64,000 bases of DNA from Eopsaltria australis. Lineage: Eukaryota; Chordata; Aves; Passeriformes; Petroicidae. The stretch covers positions 682,001 to 746,000 of the forward strand of contig JAVTVJ010000574.1 in the NCBI GenBank assembly GCA_034509425.1. Direction: 5' to 3'. Below are positions 11,701 to 23,700 of the stretch, one piece after another. The translations under genes were made by a program, and so were the position numbers. Below the pieces are notes generated by a model. It did no database searches, had not been told where the DNA came from, and worked only from the letters and a program-made list of their open reading frames with translations. Position 1 is the first letter of the stretch. Every line of letters starts with the position of its first letter.

Positions 11701-14700
11701 ACCAGCATCTGCCAGCAAGCCCTGCACCATCCCAAGGGGGATGGATTGTCTCTGCAGCCTCCTGTCCTCCCAAGGACAGAGCTCAGGAGCAGCAGGGGCA
11801 GGGCTGGATGTGCCGTGTCCCACGAGGAGAAGGCACTTTGCCATCACTGCAGGATGAGGGAGCCCAAGGCAGGCAGCACCAGCAGAATTCTGACTTGTCT
11901 AAAGCTGGGATTTTGCTGCTCTCGTCAGTTTTACAGCCCTTGGAATGCCCTGGCTTGCTTGTGCCTGAAGCTGACCCTCGAGATGAGCTTCCCCAAAGGT
12001 GTTGTAGCTCATTAAAAACTGCACTGAACAGTTGGCTGTGGATCCAGGAGAGGTGGCCTTGCTGCATGATTAAGAAAAGTAAAATGAACTGCTGGAAACT
12101 GTATAGTCACTAATGAATCTCCCTCGAAAAGTCAGAGGTTAAATACAAATGTCAACAACAGGATCCCAAGTTGTCCTCAATTTCATCAGTGAAATGGTCA
12201 GTGCAGGCTACTGGCTCCAAAGATAAATATTTAGAATAAAAATAGAAAGGTCAGCCCAGAGAAATGCAGACTTTGCACAGCCAATTAAATAAAACCCTCA
12301 GGATAGATTGTATAGTGATGATATCCCAGTACACTCCTGTATTAGATCAGATCAATATAGGAATTCACTTAAAACTGATTTTTGAGAGCTTTAAGCAATA
12401 CACAATGGAGTAAGTTGCCTCTGAACACCATGAAAAGCTGATACTTCAGGTGAGCATGACAGAACAATGATCTCAGTTTTACAATGTTGAAAACTCCCTG
12501 TCCCCAAAAGCAGCAATATATTTGTATTAAAATTAACAGTGCTCCCTCACTGGCACAGGGAGTTGATACAACAGGTCAGAATTAGTTAATTACAGAAAAG
12601 ATGTGTTCATGGATATACCAGGGCTTAAAGAGATGTTCTGTACTCACACTGCCATACAGGAGCTGGATTATCCTCAGATTGAGCCCATCAGATGATCTGT
12701 TCCTCACAGACTGTTCTTTTAAATACACTGGGCGCAAAATAGACCAAAACCAACTTCATGGTTTGGCTTTAGCTTGGAAATGAGCTAGCCTAGTTAGGGA
12801 ACTGCAGAAAGGCAGATTGTGCCTGGTGTGAAGGGGTGATGCTGACGAGCTGTGTACGTGTGACACGAGGATGTGCCACCTGCAGGGGAAATATCCTCCA
12901 TCCCATCAGAAGTTCTGTTAAATGAGGGATCATAAATATCTGCTGCTTTCAACCATGTGCACAGCACAAAGAATTATGTCCCATTGCACCTCTCAGCTAC
13001 TGAGACCTACAGAGTTGGAATATTCCAGAGAAAGTTTGAACATCCTCCCTCAACTCATCAGTTATCAACAGCACACTGCCTGCCCTGGATCAACAGGATT
13101 TGAATCAAAAGTCGTTCCCTAATCCCCCTCTTTGAAAGGAAAATATCTATGCATTTAAAACATCATCTGCTTCATTCCTTCACTCATCAGAAGAGCTTAT
13201 CTGCAGTCCTAGACAAGTGAGAACATTCAAAGTTATGTGTGAAAAGCAAATGGGGAAAGGAAGAGTGATAAATTTGACAGTGGTCAATATGTTCAAAAGT
13301 TTGAATGAAAATCTGAATGGTGAAAAGATAAAACACACCCTAATGATGTAGTAAGCCAAAGCAGTTTCCATAGTGCTTTGATCTATTTAGTATTTTACAT
13401 TCATAATTAAAAAGAGCCTACTAATGCATTTACCTGAGATGTGCTATGATCACTCAGGGAATAAAGCTGCTTATTCTCATTTACAAAGCTGGAACAACTT
13501 GTTTTCCATTTTTTTAAGGTGGGAGAATAGAAATTTTACAATATTTTTATGAAAAATTATCATTTGACTAAGAAAACAAACAGTTCTAAAAGCAAATGTA
13601 CAATTAGAAGCCTCTCTCTGCTGTTTGTTTACAGAGTAGGCTTCAAGTCACTGAAGTGAAAACTCAGTGATTTTGCCCTTAGATACAAATAAAGTTTCTA
13701 AAGCCTAAATGAAAAAGGAAGTCCATAGAACAGCTCAAGTACATGGTCAGCTTCTGTTGTTGTGCCTTTGAAAGGCCTCAGCTTCAAGGTCTGCTTAGTT
13801 ACTCATTCATCCAATTTTGAATTATTAAACATGTTTTTGCTTTTCACAAATTTCCTCTAATCTGCCCACCTCATTTTTTTTTTGGTGAGAACTGAGGGAA
13901 GAATTGGGCTTGGCATTCTGATGAGCTCCCATTGCCAGCTCAAGAGAGGCATGGACCAGCCATACCCCAATCTATGGAATCTAAAAACTCTCCTAAAATA
14001 CACAGAGAAAGTCACAGTGACTTGAAAGATCACTTTCTGCTTCCCCAGGGGAAATCCCACAGAGACTCAAGTAGAAAAGCCCAACAATTGTGTTTGAGAA
14101 ATGGAGCTGAGGCAGCAGAGGGTTATCCAGGATGGATAACCAGAGCTTTTCTTCATTAGTAGTATAGACAAAAAGGTTGGGTATCCTAAAAATATCCTGA
14201 AAAGCTGCCACAGAAATTTTTCACCACTTTACTGGTGATGGGAAAAAAAAAATAAAAATCTTGATTTCTGACTACTTGAGGAGATTTTCCAAGGCAAAAG
14301 AATTTCTTCCTCTCTTATCCCAGGTGCCAAGGAAACTGTAAACAAGACTAATAATGAGAGGGAATTCCCTTCAGTGCAAGGTGGGATTCTGGAGTCAAAG
14401 CACTGCTGGAGTTCTTAGTTCTGCTCCCAGGCAGTACCTCATTCTTACCTGGGCCATGATCTCCAGGGAAAACTGACTGCAGCACTGATAACACATCAGA
14501 AATAAGTCATTCAAACACTTCACACACAATCTTTTATTGCCCAAGAGAAATGGAAAATGTTGAAGAATCATCACAAATGAGAATAAGCAGACTCATTTTT
14601 AAAGATATTTCTTCCACATCATTCCCTGACAGTGCCATCATTAACCTGAGCATGTTGATTTTTGCTTTTTGAACTGCCTGACTTTTCCCCTGACAGTGCC

Positions 14701-14825
14701 TTTGTCCACAGGCTGCTAAAGCCCCTCTGCCCTCAGAAATGCCACCCAAAGTGCCACTGAATTCCAGGCCCTCTGCACTGTGCCAGCTGACAGCCCTACA
14801 AGCACACAAGGATTTTTTTTTTTTC
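8723..14825. other. unique non-coding sequence with a GC-richer pocket
   Basis: A 177-codon open frame runs on the minus strand from 9265 to 8732. Its translation has no recognisable domain and lies in AT-rich DNA, so it is treated as chance. The pocket at about 11100-12080 is GC-richer and holds overlapping frames on both strands, including a 219-codon plus-strand frame at 11454-12113. That product is not recognised and its composition is low-information. No gene is called. Confidence 0.5.
9630..9648. other. short inverted repeat
   Basis: CCCGCA at 9630-9635 and TGCGGG at 9643-9648 form a perfect 6-bp inverted repeat around a 7-base loop. Two CpGs in otherwise CpG-poor DNA make it stand out, but a 6-bp stem can arise by chance. 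Confidence 0.4.
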
Positions 14826-15200
14826 TCATGAAGAGAAGCACCAGCAAATTGAATTACTGTGCTAACAGGAGCAAATAAAATTTATTTAGAAAAAGAACGC
14901 TCGGTGAGATTATCTAATTAAAATTATTCCGAGTTGCTTTGCACTGTCAGTGTTTAGAAGAAGGATAGCAGGTAGTACAGTATCCAGTCCCTGTGAATTT
15001 ATTAGTGTTGAGCTTTAACCCTACAACTGTCAGCTCTGATTGGAAAAATTACGTTCAAGGTTTTGTAGCAAGAAGTGATTAAGTGCATTTACAAAGTGAG
15101 GACATCCGTTCCCAAGCTGCCTAACATCAATTAAAGGAGGCCAAATTAAATCGATGTTCTAATTCTACAAAATTAATGGTAACTTTTTTTTAATAGATGT
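14826..15200. promoter_or_regulatory. candidate conserved non-coding element
   Basis: This very AT-rich interval has many TAAT/ATTA cores (for example near 14917-14927 and 15161-15178) and retained CpGs near 14899, 14903, 14930, 15052, 15108 and 15153. The pairing of homeodomain cores with undecayed CpGs is typical of developmental enhancers. No frame through it codes for anything recognisable. The call is inference without alignment. Confidence 0.28.
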
Positions 15201-16988
15201 AACAACATTTCCCTGAGGTCCTGTAATAAATTCTTATCACAGCAACTCATGTAGAAAGTAAATGGTTACCTATCCATGAAAATGCCATGTTTAAAACCAG
15301 TTATGGGAATGATGACAATGAGGTTCCTAATGGTTCCAGTGTTCTTCCAGGCATTTCATACCCGATTTAATGTTTGAGAGTTCTTTACTTTTAAACATGA
15401 GGAAAGCATAAAGGAAAAAACATTCTTGTTGATTATGGAAGTGTTAATCTTTTTTGCATTAGTTCATTTTAAATAGAGCATTCCCCTAAACTCACGGGAT
15501 CAGGAGCTAATTAAGGTTACTTGTAATTACTTTTAATCAAAATGTCTTCACTTTATGTCATTTTATAAAAGGCAAAAAGGTTTTTTTAGTCTGTTTTGTT
15601 TTGGGGTTTGGTTTGTTTATTTTTTAGTGTTGGGTGACATAAACCAAATACTTCAATTTTCCACGTCATCATTCCTGCTCAGGAAAAGAGACCAGAGATA
15701 TTTCGGATGCAGGTTTGCAATCTAGAAGCTGATGTGAAGGCACCCACTCCTTGTAGCAGAGTGCCCCTGGCTGTGGGTGACAAAGAATTAGACCCCACAC
15801 CACCTGTGGGAGAAGCAGCTGAATTCATGGCTCATGTGGTTTCTAAACTTTCACATTCTCTTTGCCATAATGCTCTTACTAAAAAAGACACATTTGACTA
15901 TTCTTTATGGCTCCTTTAATTTAGAATTTAAAATATTAAGTAAAGAGCCATAAACCAAAATTTCTGACAGTAACAGCCACATTCAGGAATATTTGTCACT
16001 GCCATTAACTCTTCTCTTTCTGAAGGATCCCTCCTAAAACACTGTCCTGAGCAGAAACGTAATTGCCTATATCATCTGAATTACAATGAATGAAGTACTT
16101 ATTAAAAGCTTTACAAAAACAGGATTAAATTAGTCTGCCTGTTTAGTTCAGCTTCCTGTTTCTGTCAATCTAGGCCTTAACCTGCTCCTGGGCTTCTCTT
16201 CTGAAAAGTACAGCCAGTATTCAATTGCATTCTTGAGTTAAGTCCGTGCAAGACAAACTAAACTACAGGATATAGCTCAGGTCTTGAAAACTGATTTTAT
16301 AAATTCAGCACACTCTTGGTATTGATTTAAAATGCAGTTTTGTAACACAGGTTTTGTAGTGATGCTTCAAAATTCATTAAACACCACAGATATTTCATCC
16401 TAGAACATTATTCTGGTCTCCTGACAATCGGTGGCTTTACCAACATGTAATCATCTATGTTTATCTGGAGATGCCCTTGTGTTATTTGTCAGAATAAATC
16501 ATCTGGAGCTCAAACATGACGCTGTTTTCAATTTCATGTTTTCAGAAGTCCTGCTGAATGTGAAGAGCTGTTCAGCTGGGAGCTGCTTTGCCTCCCCAGA
16601 GAAGTTACAGCAAAAAACATTCACTGAATCCAGAGCAGGAGAGAAATTCTCATGTTGTGTTTGAAGTCTAAGAATGTAAAGTCTGCATGAAAAAAGTAAT
16701 CGAGTTTAAAAGATTGAACTCTTTGAGCTTCCCCAGATGGTTTGGAATCTACTCTGAACTCTTCAAATCCTACTCAGGACAACATTCCCTGTGTCCTTTG
16801 GGAACAAAGGCCACTAAGGAAGAAGGAAATGAGATACAGAGAGGAGAGCAATTTTCAAACCAACTGCTGGGAGTTACTCTGCTATAGAAACCCTGTAGAG
16901 ATGATTCTGAAGACTTTATCCTAGTCCCAAAGTCATAAACTCCCAATCCAACAATGCCCTTTAGTAAGGAGAACATTATACTAATTCA
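15201..16988. other. unique sequence with a short G/T-rich patch
   Basis: A G/T-rich low-complexity patch occupies 15581-15627. The rest is unique AT-rich sequence. Short open frames near 15.7-15.9 and 16.4-16.7 kb show no recognisable family. Confidence 0.55.
15581..15627. repeat. G/T-rich low-complexity tract
   Basis: T runs are broken by GTTTTG, GGGG and GGTTTGG units. It resembles the longer tracts at 20551-20722 (read on the other strand) and 54485-54570. Confidence 0.75.
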
Positions 16989-17019
16989 GCAAATAATTCA
17001 TCATATGCAAATAATTCAT
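16989..17019 (+). repeat. 18-bp tandem duplication carrying an octamer motif
   Basis: The 13-mer 'gcaaataattcat' occurs at 16989-17001 and again at 17007-17019, an 18-base period. The second copy is preceded by AT, which makes a full POU octamer ATGCAAAT at 17005-17012 directly followed by a TAATTCAT homeodomain-like core. This could be a simple local duplication or a doubled binding site. Confidence 0.8.
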
Positions 17020-19860
17020 TATAAAGTGAGTAAACCACTTCCAGACTACCAGTAATTGGAAATTCTTTATCAGACCAGAAACTGAAATCATGTTCAAATG
17101 GCAAAGAAATGCGGAACTTTGGGGGAAAAGGTGCCTTAACAAGCAACTGCACAGCCCAGGCTGCCTCCATCATCTGCCTTTTCCTAAAGTGGGAGATGCA
17201 GATCTTCCCAAAGCACAGAGGGGCTTCCCATCCAATAGAAATGTTTCAGTTGTGACCACTGAGAAAACTCAAGAAAAGGAAATATTTTAGCTATGCCTTA
17301 TGGATCCTTCTTCAAAGCTGCCATTACTGAGGAGAAGGTGGCTCTGTTTCACCCATTACTTCTCAGCTCCTCACTTTCCTCCAGCACACGAGAGTCTCTT
17401 CCAAATCTACTCTGTTTTCTCCTCCTCTGTGATGCTGGGCAGCAGTTTGTCTCTTTTTTCCTCCCTGAAGCAGCTACACCAGCACAGGTACTACTGCTCC
17501 GCTTCCCAGGACCCAGCTTATGGAAAGCAGGAGACAGAACAATGCTTCTTTTCCTCTTGCCCCTATTACAGCAGCATGAACATTTCTCCGGCCAACCACA
17601 GCAGTTTTAAATCACCTCAAACCCTCCCTGGGTTTTTACAGAAGGACAGGAAACACATTTGGTGGCTGTTAAACATGAATGGGAATGCAAATTACTTTAG
17701 TACTTCAGTCAAAAGAATAAACCAAACACACACTGCCCCCAAATTTATGATTCATAATTCTGGTTATTCACCTTTGCAGTGAGTGTTGCTGCTGAGTAAA
17801 TTGTTTTTCAAATGTTCAGTGGGAATGGGCAGCAGCACCCTTCCACAAATTCCAAGTGGAGTCCCAAACCAAAATGCTGCTTGGCTCACAATGGCTTTAT
17901 CTGTGACTAGGTGTTACCTGTGTTAACATCTTTTTTTTTATAAACACATTATTTCCCCCAAACATAAACCCCTCATTGTCTCCAAGTGCTGAATCAATGG
18001 ATTTATACTGATGGAAGCATTCCCTTTGTCCTGCCATGGAGCTGATGGTTTGTTTGCTCCAAACTACTCACATTTCACTCAGAAACTTTTACCAAAATCC
18101 CATTTTGTGCACAATGTTAAGCAGCAGTACAAGGTTTAATTAATAAGAAATTCAGTCTTTTTTGCATTTTCACATATAAATTAGAGCTGTTGAACTAAAT
18201 ACCTGATGAAAAGAGATCTTTTTTTGACCAGACACTGCAGTTCCCAGGCTGAGACCTTTTTCTGTTTAAAAGTGACACGTGGGGACTAATTATTAACAAT
18301 TTAAACTCCTCTTTCTCTTCCTCAGCTTCTGCCACCTTCTACCTAAATTGAGATCACGTTCACTGCTCTAAAAACCTGGCACGGTTCCATTAAGGCCCAG
18401 CTCCATTAAAGTTGATGAAGCTCTGCCAATTTCCATGGCAGAGAATTTGGCCTGTGCTTTGTTTAAAGGTTATAAGCCTTGCCTGCAAATATTACAATTC
18501 CATGTGGAATTCAGCTGCTCTTTAATTTGTACAGCTGCCCATGTCAGCCAAAAGATCTTTACTTTGGGCTCTCAGTGAAATAGAGCAATGAAATTGTTAA
18601 CCACCTCTCAGAATTCTTACAGGCACTGAAGCAAGGAATTTTTATCACATTCATTTCCATTGTACCTATGAAATTTCATCTCCTTGCTGCTGTAAATCAT
18701 TTTTGTTCAATATCAAAAGAAAATAAAACTTTTTTTTTTTACCAATTATAGAAATAAAATAAAAGGCAGAAGTTTATTCACTCTACTTTTTACTAACAGA
18801 ATTTCCAGTATAGGTTTTCAGTGTATAAACTGAATAACCACCTGTACTCCTGCTAACCTGATTTAGAATAATTAGTCAAAGGAAAGAGAACAGTCCCCAA
18901 ACAAATTCCACTAGGTCTGAGGATGGAAGAAAACCTTGGTAAGAATCAGAAAGAAGTTACTTTGAAATGTCTGGCTCCTTATTTTAAACAGCCAATGGTG
19001 AATATTAATGTATTTTAATGTATTTAATGTTTATTTTCCTTTTGATGTTTTTCTGTGAGTACACTTCTTTTGTTAACAATGTACTTCATAAACACAACAA
19101 TTGCTGCCCGTGATTTTTCCCAGCACACAGCCAAGGAATACATCCAATTTAATGGGAAGAGCATGCAAAGGCCTTCTGAATGTTAGTCCTTGCAGAAGGA
19201 AGAGATTTATCTTCAAACAAAGATCTACTTAAATATGTTTGTGACAGCTGAGGAATTTATCTCCAATTCTTTTTGCCCTGGTGTGCCACGTTGCTATTTT
19301 CCCCATAGCAGCATGCAAGAAGCAAACTAAGATGTCATATACATAATACAGAGATAAAAAATGACCCTATTTCCATGTCCATGTGATAAATGGAATGAAA
19401 GTTCAGTGAACACATATTTGCACATTAATTGAACTGCATGATTCTGTCCTGTTCAATCAAGTCACTACTCTGTGTACCACAGGAAATTTTTCCCCAAGAA
19501 CCATTAAACCAACTTTATCGCTTAAACACATACACATTTCCACCTATTTATCTTCCTGCCTTGCCAAGATAGAAGAAAAAAGTTACCTCTGCATATGCAC
19601 ATGATTGAAAACACATACACAGGAATTTATATATTACTACATCACATCACTGTAATGAGAATCTGAACTAAGTGTTGCTGTTCACTGTAATAATCAGAGA
19701 ACAAAGGTATTTGATCAACTTTTGTAACCCATAAATATTTAGGAGACATTTGGGCTTTGAGAATATTAAGTTTTCCCTCAGAAATCAAGTTTTCTTTGGT
19801 TGATTTAATCATCAAGATCAATATGGCCCATCCAGAGCTGTGACAGTGTGATACTCTTGA
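17020..19860. other. unique non-coding sequence
   Basis: Overlapping open frames at 17293-17782 (160 and 105 codons) match nothing I recognise. AT-rich DNA follows. T-runs lie near 17931-17940 and 18730-18740, and a short hairpin at 18421-18443. No gene is supported. Confidence 0.55.
18421..18443. other. 8-bp perfect inverted repeat
   Basis: CTCTGCCA at 18421-18428 pairs with TGGCAGAG at 18436-18443 around a 7-base loop. The stem does not extend further, so it is too short for a microRNA precursor. Confidence 0.45.
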
Positions 19861-19879
19861 AATCCACAACTGAGGACTG

Positions 19880-20110
19880 AGAAAAGTGTGATTAATACAG
19901 CGCCTTTAAAACCTTCATCAAAACACGTCCAGACTCTCCCGTAGGCAGGAAAAACTTCCAGCGTTCAGCAAGAGGACGTGGAGGGAAAGTAAGAACCAGA
20001 ATCAATAAACAAAGTGCACTTTCAAGTCAATACCAGCCCTTTAGTGAGACAAGCTTATATTCACTTCTGTCGCCATCAAATTCCTGATGCACTTTACTGA
20101 AACTCATTCT
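19880..20110. promoter_or_regulatory. candidate conserved non-coding element
   Basis: CpGs cluster near 19901, 19926, 19939, 19962, 19977 and 20070 in DNA that is otherwise CpG-poor, with no open frame of note. It is proposed as constrained non-coding DNA on composition only. Confidence 0.22.
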
Positions 20111-20550
20111 GGAAACACATTTCCATGAAATGGGTGTTTATATACACACATACAGAAAAGGCATGCAGGATGGCTCACAGCTGTCATTATTAAATCCCAT
20201 TTTCTTCAGAAGTCTCTCAGCAGGCCTGTCCAAACAGATTTGGGTGGGGGGGTTGCTGTTGGTGATGCAATCTTTAGATCTTTGGGGAGAAATTCCAGTT
20301 TCAGGCTCAGTGGTTGAATCCAAAAGCCACAGCAGAGCTGGGGAGGTCTGCGTGCAACATTTGCCCTCCAGGAGCTCACTGTGCAAAGTGCAGTGACATC
20401 CAACACAAGGCCAGCCTTGGGTCCCACCCTGTCCCGTGAACAGCCCTGGAGCTCTGGCCAAAGGGTCTGGGCAGAATTTGGGTGAGAGAAGGACAGAAGA
20501 GAAGCCTATGGAAACTTCACAAGGCAGACCTCAAAAGAAAGATAGAAGCT
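20111..20550. other. unique non-coding sequence
   Basis: Opposed short frames at about 20130-20460 overlap on both strands. None is recognised, and no repeat family was seen. Confidence 0.5.
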
Positions 20551-20722
20551 CAAAACAACAACAACAAAAATCCAAAAAACAAAACCAAAACAAATAAATG
20601 AGAAAAATGCCAATTAAAAAAACCCAAAAAACAAAAACAAACCCAAAACAAAACAAAACCAAACAAAAAACCCAACCAAACAAACAAAAAAAACACCCCA
20701 ACCCCTAAAACCAAGCAAACAA
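20551..20722. repeat. A/C-rich low-complexity tract
   Basis: About 170 bases consist almost wholly of A and C in units such as CAACAA, CCAAAA, AACAAA and CCAAACAAAC, with one short mixed interruption near 20597-20617. The opposite strand reads as a hydrophobic, F/L/V/G-rich open frame, which is a composition artefact. The tract is strand-asymmetric and probably variable in length. Confidence 0.92.
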
Positions 20723-23700
20723 GACTTGAAAACCCCAAGCCCAGTTAAAAGACTGCAGAGATAGAGACTTTACTGGGGAAGCTCGTGCAACTTTGAATGA
20801 AGCAAATCGAGGTAACTGAACTAGACCATGGACCACTTTTTGTACATATACTAAAAAAATATATCCAAGTCTAAAGGCTGTGTAGGCAACAGAGTCTCAG
20901 CTACCAGAGGCACACATAAGAACCTGCATGGTATCATAACCATATAGACTTCAGTCAGCAAATATTTTGCCCTTGTTTTGCAATCCCTCTCCTGGAAGCA
21001 CCATGACACACCTGGGTACTCTTCAGGCTGTGCTGGGACACCTCAAAAAGCACCTTTTTCAGAGCCTACAATCCCCAAGCTTTTGTCACTTGAACTGAGT
21101 AAAGGTAACTTATGTGTCCATGTTCTTGCCAAACATGGATGACAATTAAAGCCTAGTACTTTTTAAAAGAAATACAAAATGAAGTTCCAATCATATATAT
21201 TTTGTAAATGCTCTATTTATTAATATATAATCAGAAAATTAGACAACTGGTTGTGTCTAAACTGATGTATTGCACGATTCAGTCTATCTGGGGGTTTGTG
21301 AAAGTTTGTAATTTCCATTCATTATCTTTTGTTGAACTCCTTGTTTTCAGTGGTAGAAGCTTCTGCTTCCATGAGTAAAGTAGTCCCCAAGCCATAAATT
21401 ATATCCTACAGTTTTGACATCATTTATTTTCATACCATTATACATGCCAACCTTTTGACTACTCAAGATCAAAAGAGTTGCTCTCCAGGCTCATATTTCA
21501 CTATAGCTCTCATATTTTATGCAGCAAATTAGGTTTTACAGTAGCAGCTACAGCAAGACTGTCTCTCACACTGCACGGCTTAAAATTACTGCCCAGGATT
21601 TCAGACTGAAGGAGCACAATCCTAGAAATTCATGCTCAAGTTAAAAATGGATGAAAACTTTGTATAATTCTTCTCCATCCATTTTGTGCAGTCTTTATGC
21701 ATATACATGTAGCTAATGTGGTTAAACCTCAAAACTGTGAAAGGAAGGCAGGATTCTGCCTTTGGTAATCAAAGTTGGAGGGGAATCCATCAAATCCTGA
21801 TGCAGGCAGGTGTTTGATGTGCTCAGAGGGGGCTGCACCCCAGGCACGGCCGAGGGTCACCCAGCAGGCACACCCTGCCATGAATTTCCTGCCTGCCACG
21901 TTTGGAATGCCCATATTAACTTGTCAGGATAATTGCTACAGCTGGGAGCTCCCAGCACTGCCAATCAAGGGTTTACTGGGGATCTGAAGACACAGAAGGT
22001 GCTCAGCAGGATTTATAAGTGACACTGGGTTACCCAGAGACACCTTTCACTGGGAGTTCAGACCCTTGCATGATTGCAAAGTACTTTTTAGCGGAAATTA
22101 CTTAAGGCACGATGTCAAAATCCCAATTTCTGCACAGTTGCAACAGTTCAGTTCTAAAAGCCTTAAAATTAAAAATAATTTTCATTTATACTTCTTGATT
22201 TTACACATGAAATTATAAATATTCTTAGTTATATTATACAGAATTATGGCATTATTGCAATTATCTTTTTAAGCAAAAAAATACTGGTACCTATTTATAC
22301 ACAATTTGTGACAGCTTGATTTAGCCAAATCTAAAGTGATTTCAACAGACCAAGCAAAACTTACAATCATATTGCAATAATTATCCTCTTGATAAATTCT
22401 AAAGTCCTACTACAAGCTACAGAGATTTTAAACCCCTTAAAATAATCAAAATTATGACTATAAGGGACATATGACTTTATGCTATACTCCTACAGACATG
22501 CAGTTTTCTTAAAATGCAAATATTTTCTTGCTGTGAATACATTAAAGATAGGGAGATTAAAAAAAATTCTAATAGCAAATTCTTTATTAGTCACCATGAC
22601 TGATCACTCTGTGCCTCATTCCTCTTGTAGGGAAGAGGGAATATAGAGCTGGGTGAGATTAACAATGCACAGTCTCAATCAAACACCATGGGTGATGCAA
22701 AGTATTGATGCACCAGAATGGAGAGAAGCTGCAATCCACTCACTCATCCTGAGAAACAACCTGAAAATAGAAATGGAAATGTCTCCTGTCCTGAGCACAC
22801 ACGTCCCCTGCAGTGATGGCACACGAGAACCTTGCATGTTAAGTGTGCTGGGGAGAATAAAGTAGGGCAGGGAGTGAGGGAGAGTGAGTGACATGTTTTT
22901 ATCTGCAGTGGGGCTTTCATACAGCACCTGCAATTTACCCTGACAGCATCCAACCAAGCATTTGTCCTTCCCCAGGTAACATTCCCATTGATATCATAGT
23001 TTTCCCATGGAAATCAATCAGACAGCCTGCAGGATTTAAGAATTCCTCACGAGCTAGCAGAAAGAATTATAAGTCTACCAGGAACAGAGCACACTGCAAA
23101 CCACCAAAGCAGTCACAGTGGAACAATATTGGTAGAGGCATATTTTCTGAGTGAGCTGTGCTATCTGTTTACACACACATTTCACTGACTCCTTTTCCAA
23201 CAGGAATTAGTTCACTTCAGCATCAGAGGCAGGCAATAGAAGCAGGTGTGGTCCTGCTGGCAGTGAGCCCCAGCTCTGCTGCTGCCTCACCACGAGGTTC
23301 CTTCATTCCCCCCGAGCTGCGTTCTGCATCACCTCCAGAGTGTGTCAGACACTGGGCAGGGTGTGCAGCACAGCCTGACGGGCTGGGACTGCACCTGGGG
23401 CCCCAGGAGCACTGCAAGGCAAGCACACAATAATATCAGCCAGCACAACCCCTTCTCATCCCCCTGCGTGGTGGCTTCCAGACCATATCTGCTACAGACA
23501 CCTGGCACGTGCTTTGCTCACATCGCTCATGCAAACACATTTCCTGCAAGCAGACAGGATTTTTCACAAACATTTTACAAATAAAAAACCAGTGAAGATT
23601 GTCTGTCCTGTCAGAGGGTTCTCCTTCTCTCTCCACCCCACCCAGGGAGCAGCAGAGGGTGGATGAAGGGGATCCCTGTGCTGGCCTTTTCTGAACAGCG

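Noticed and set aside
11454..12113. 219-codon plus-strand open frame, the longest in the window
   Set aside because: The frame lies in a GC-richer, stop-poor pocket with long frames on the opposite strand as well. The translation shows no domain or family I know and no exon borders.
18421..18443. Possible microRNA hairpin
   Set aside because: The stem is only 8 bp and does not extend; a precursor needs about 25-30 paired bases.
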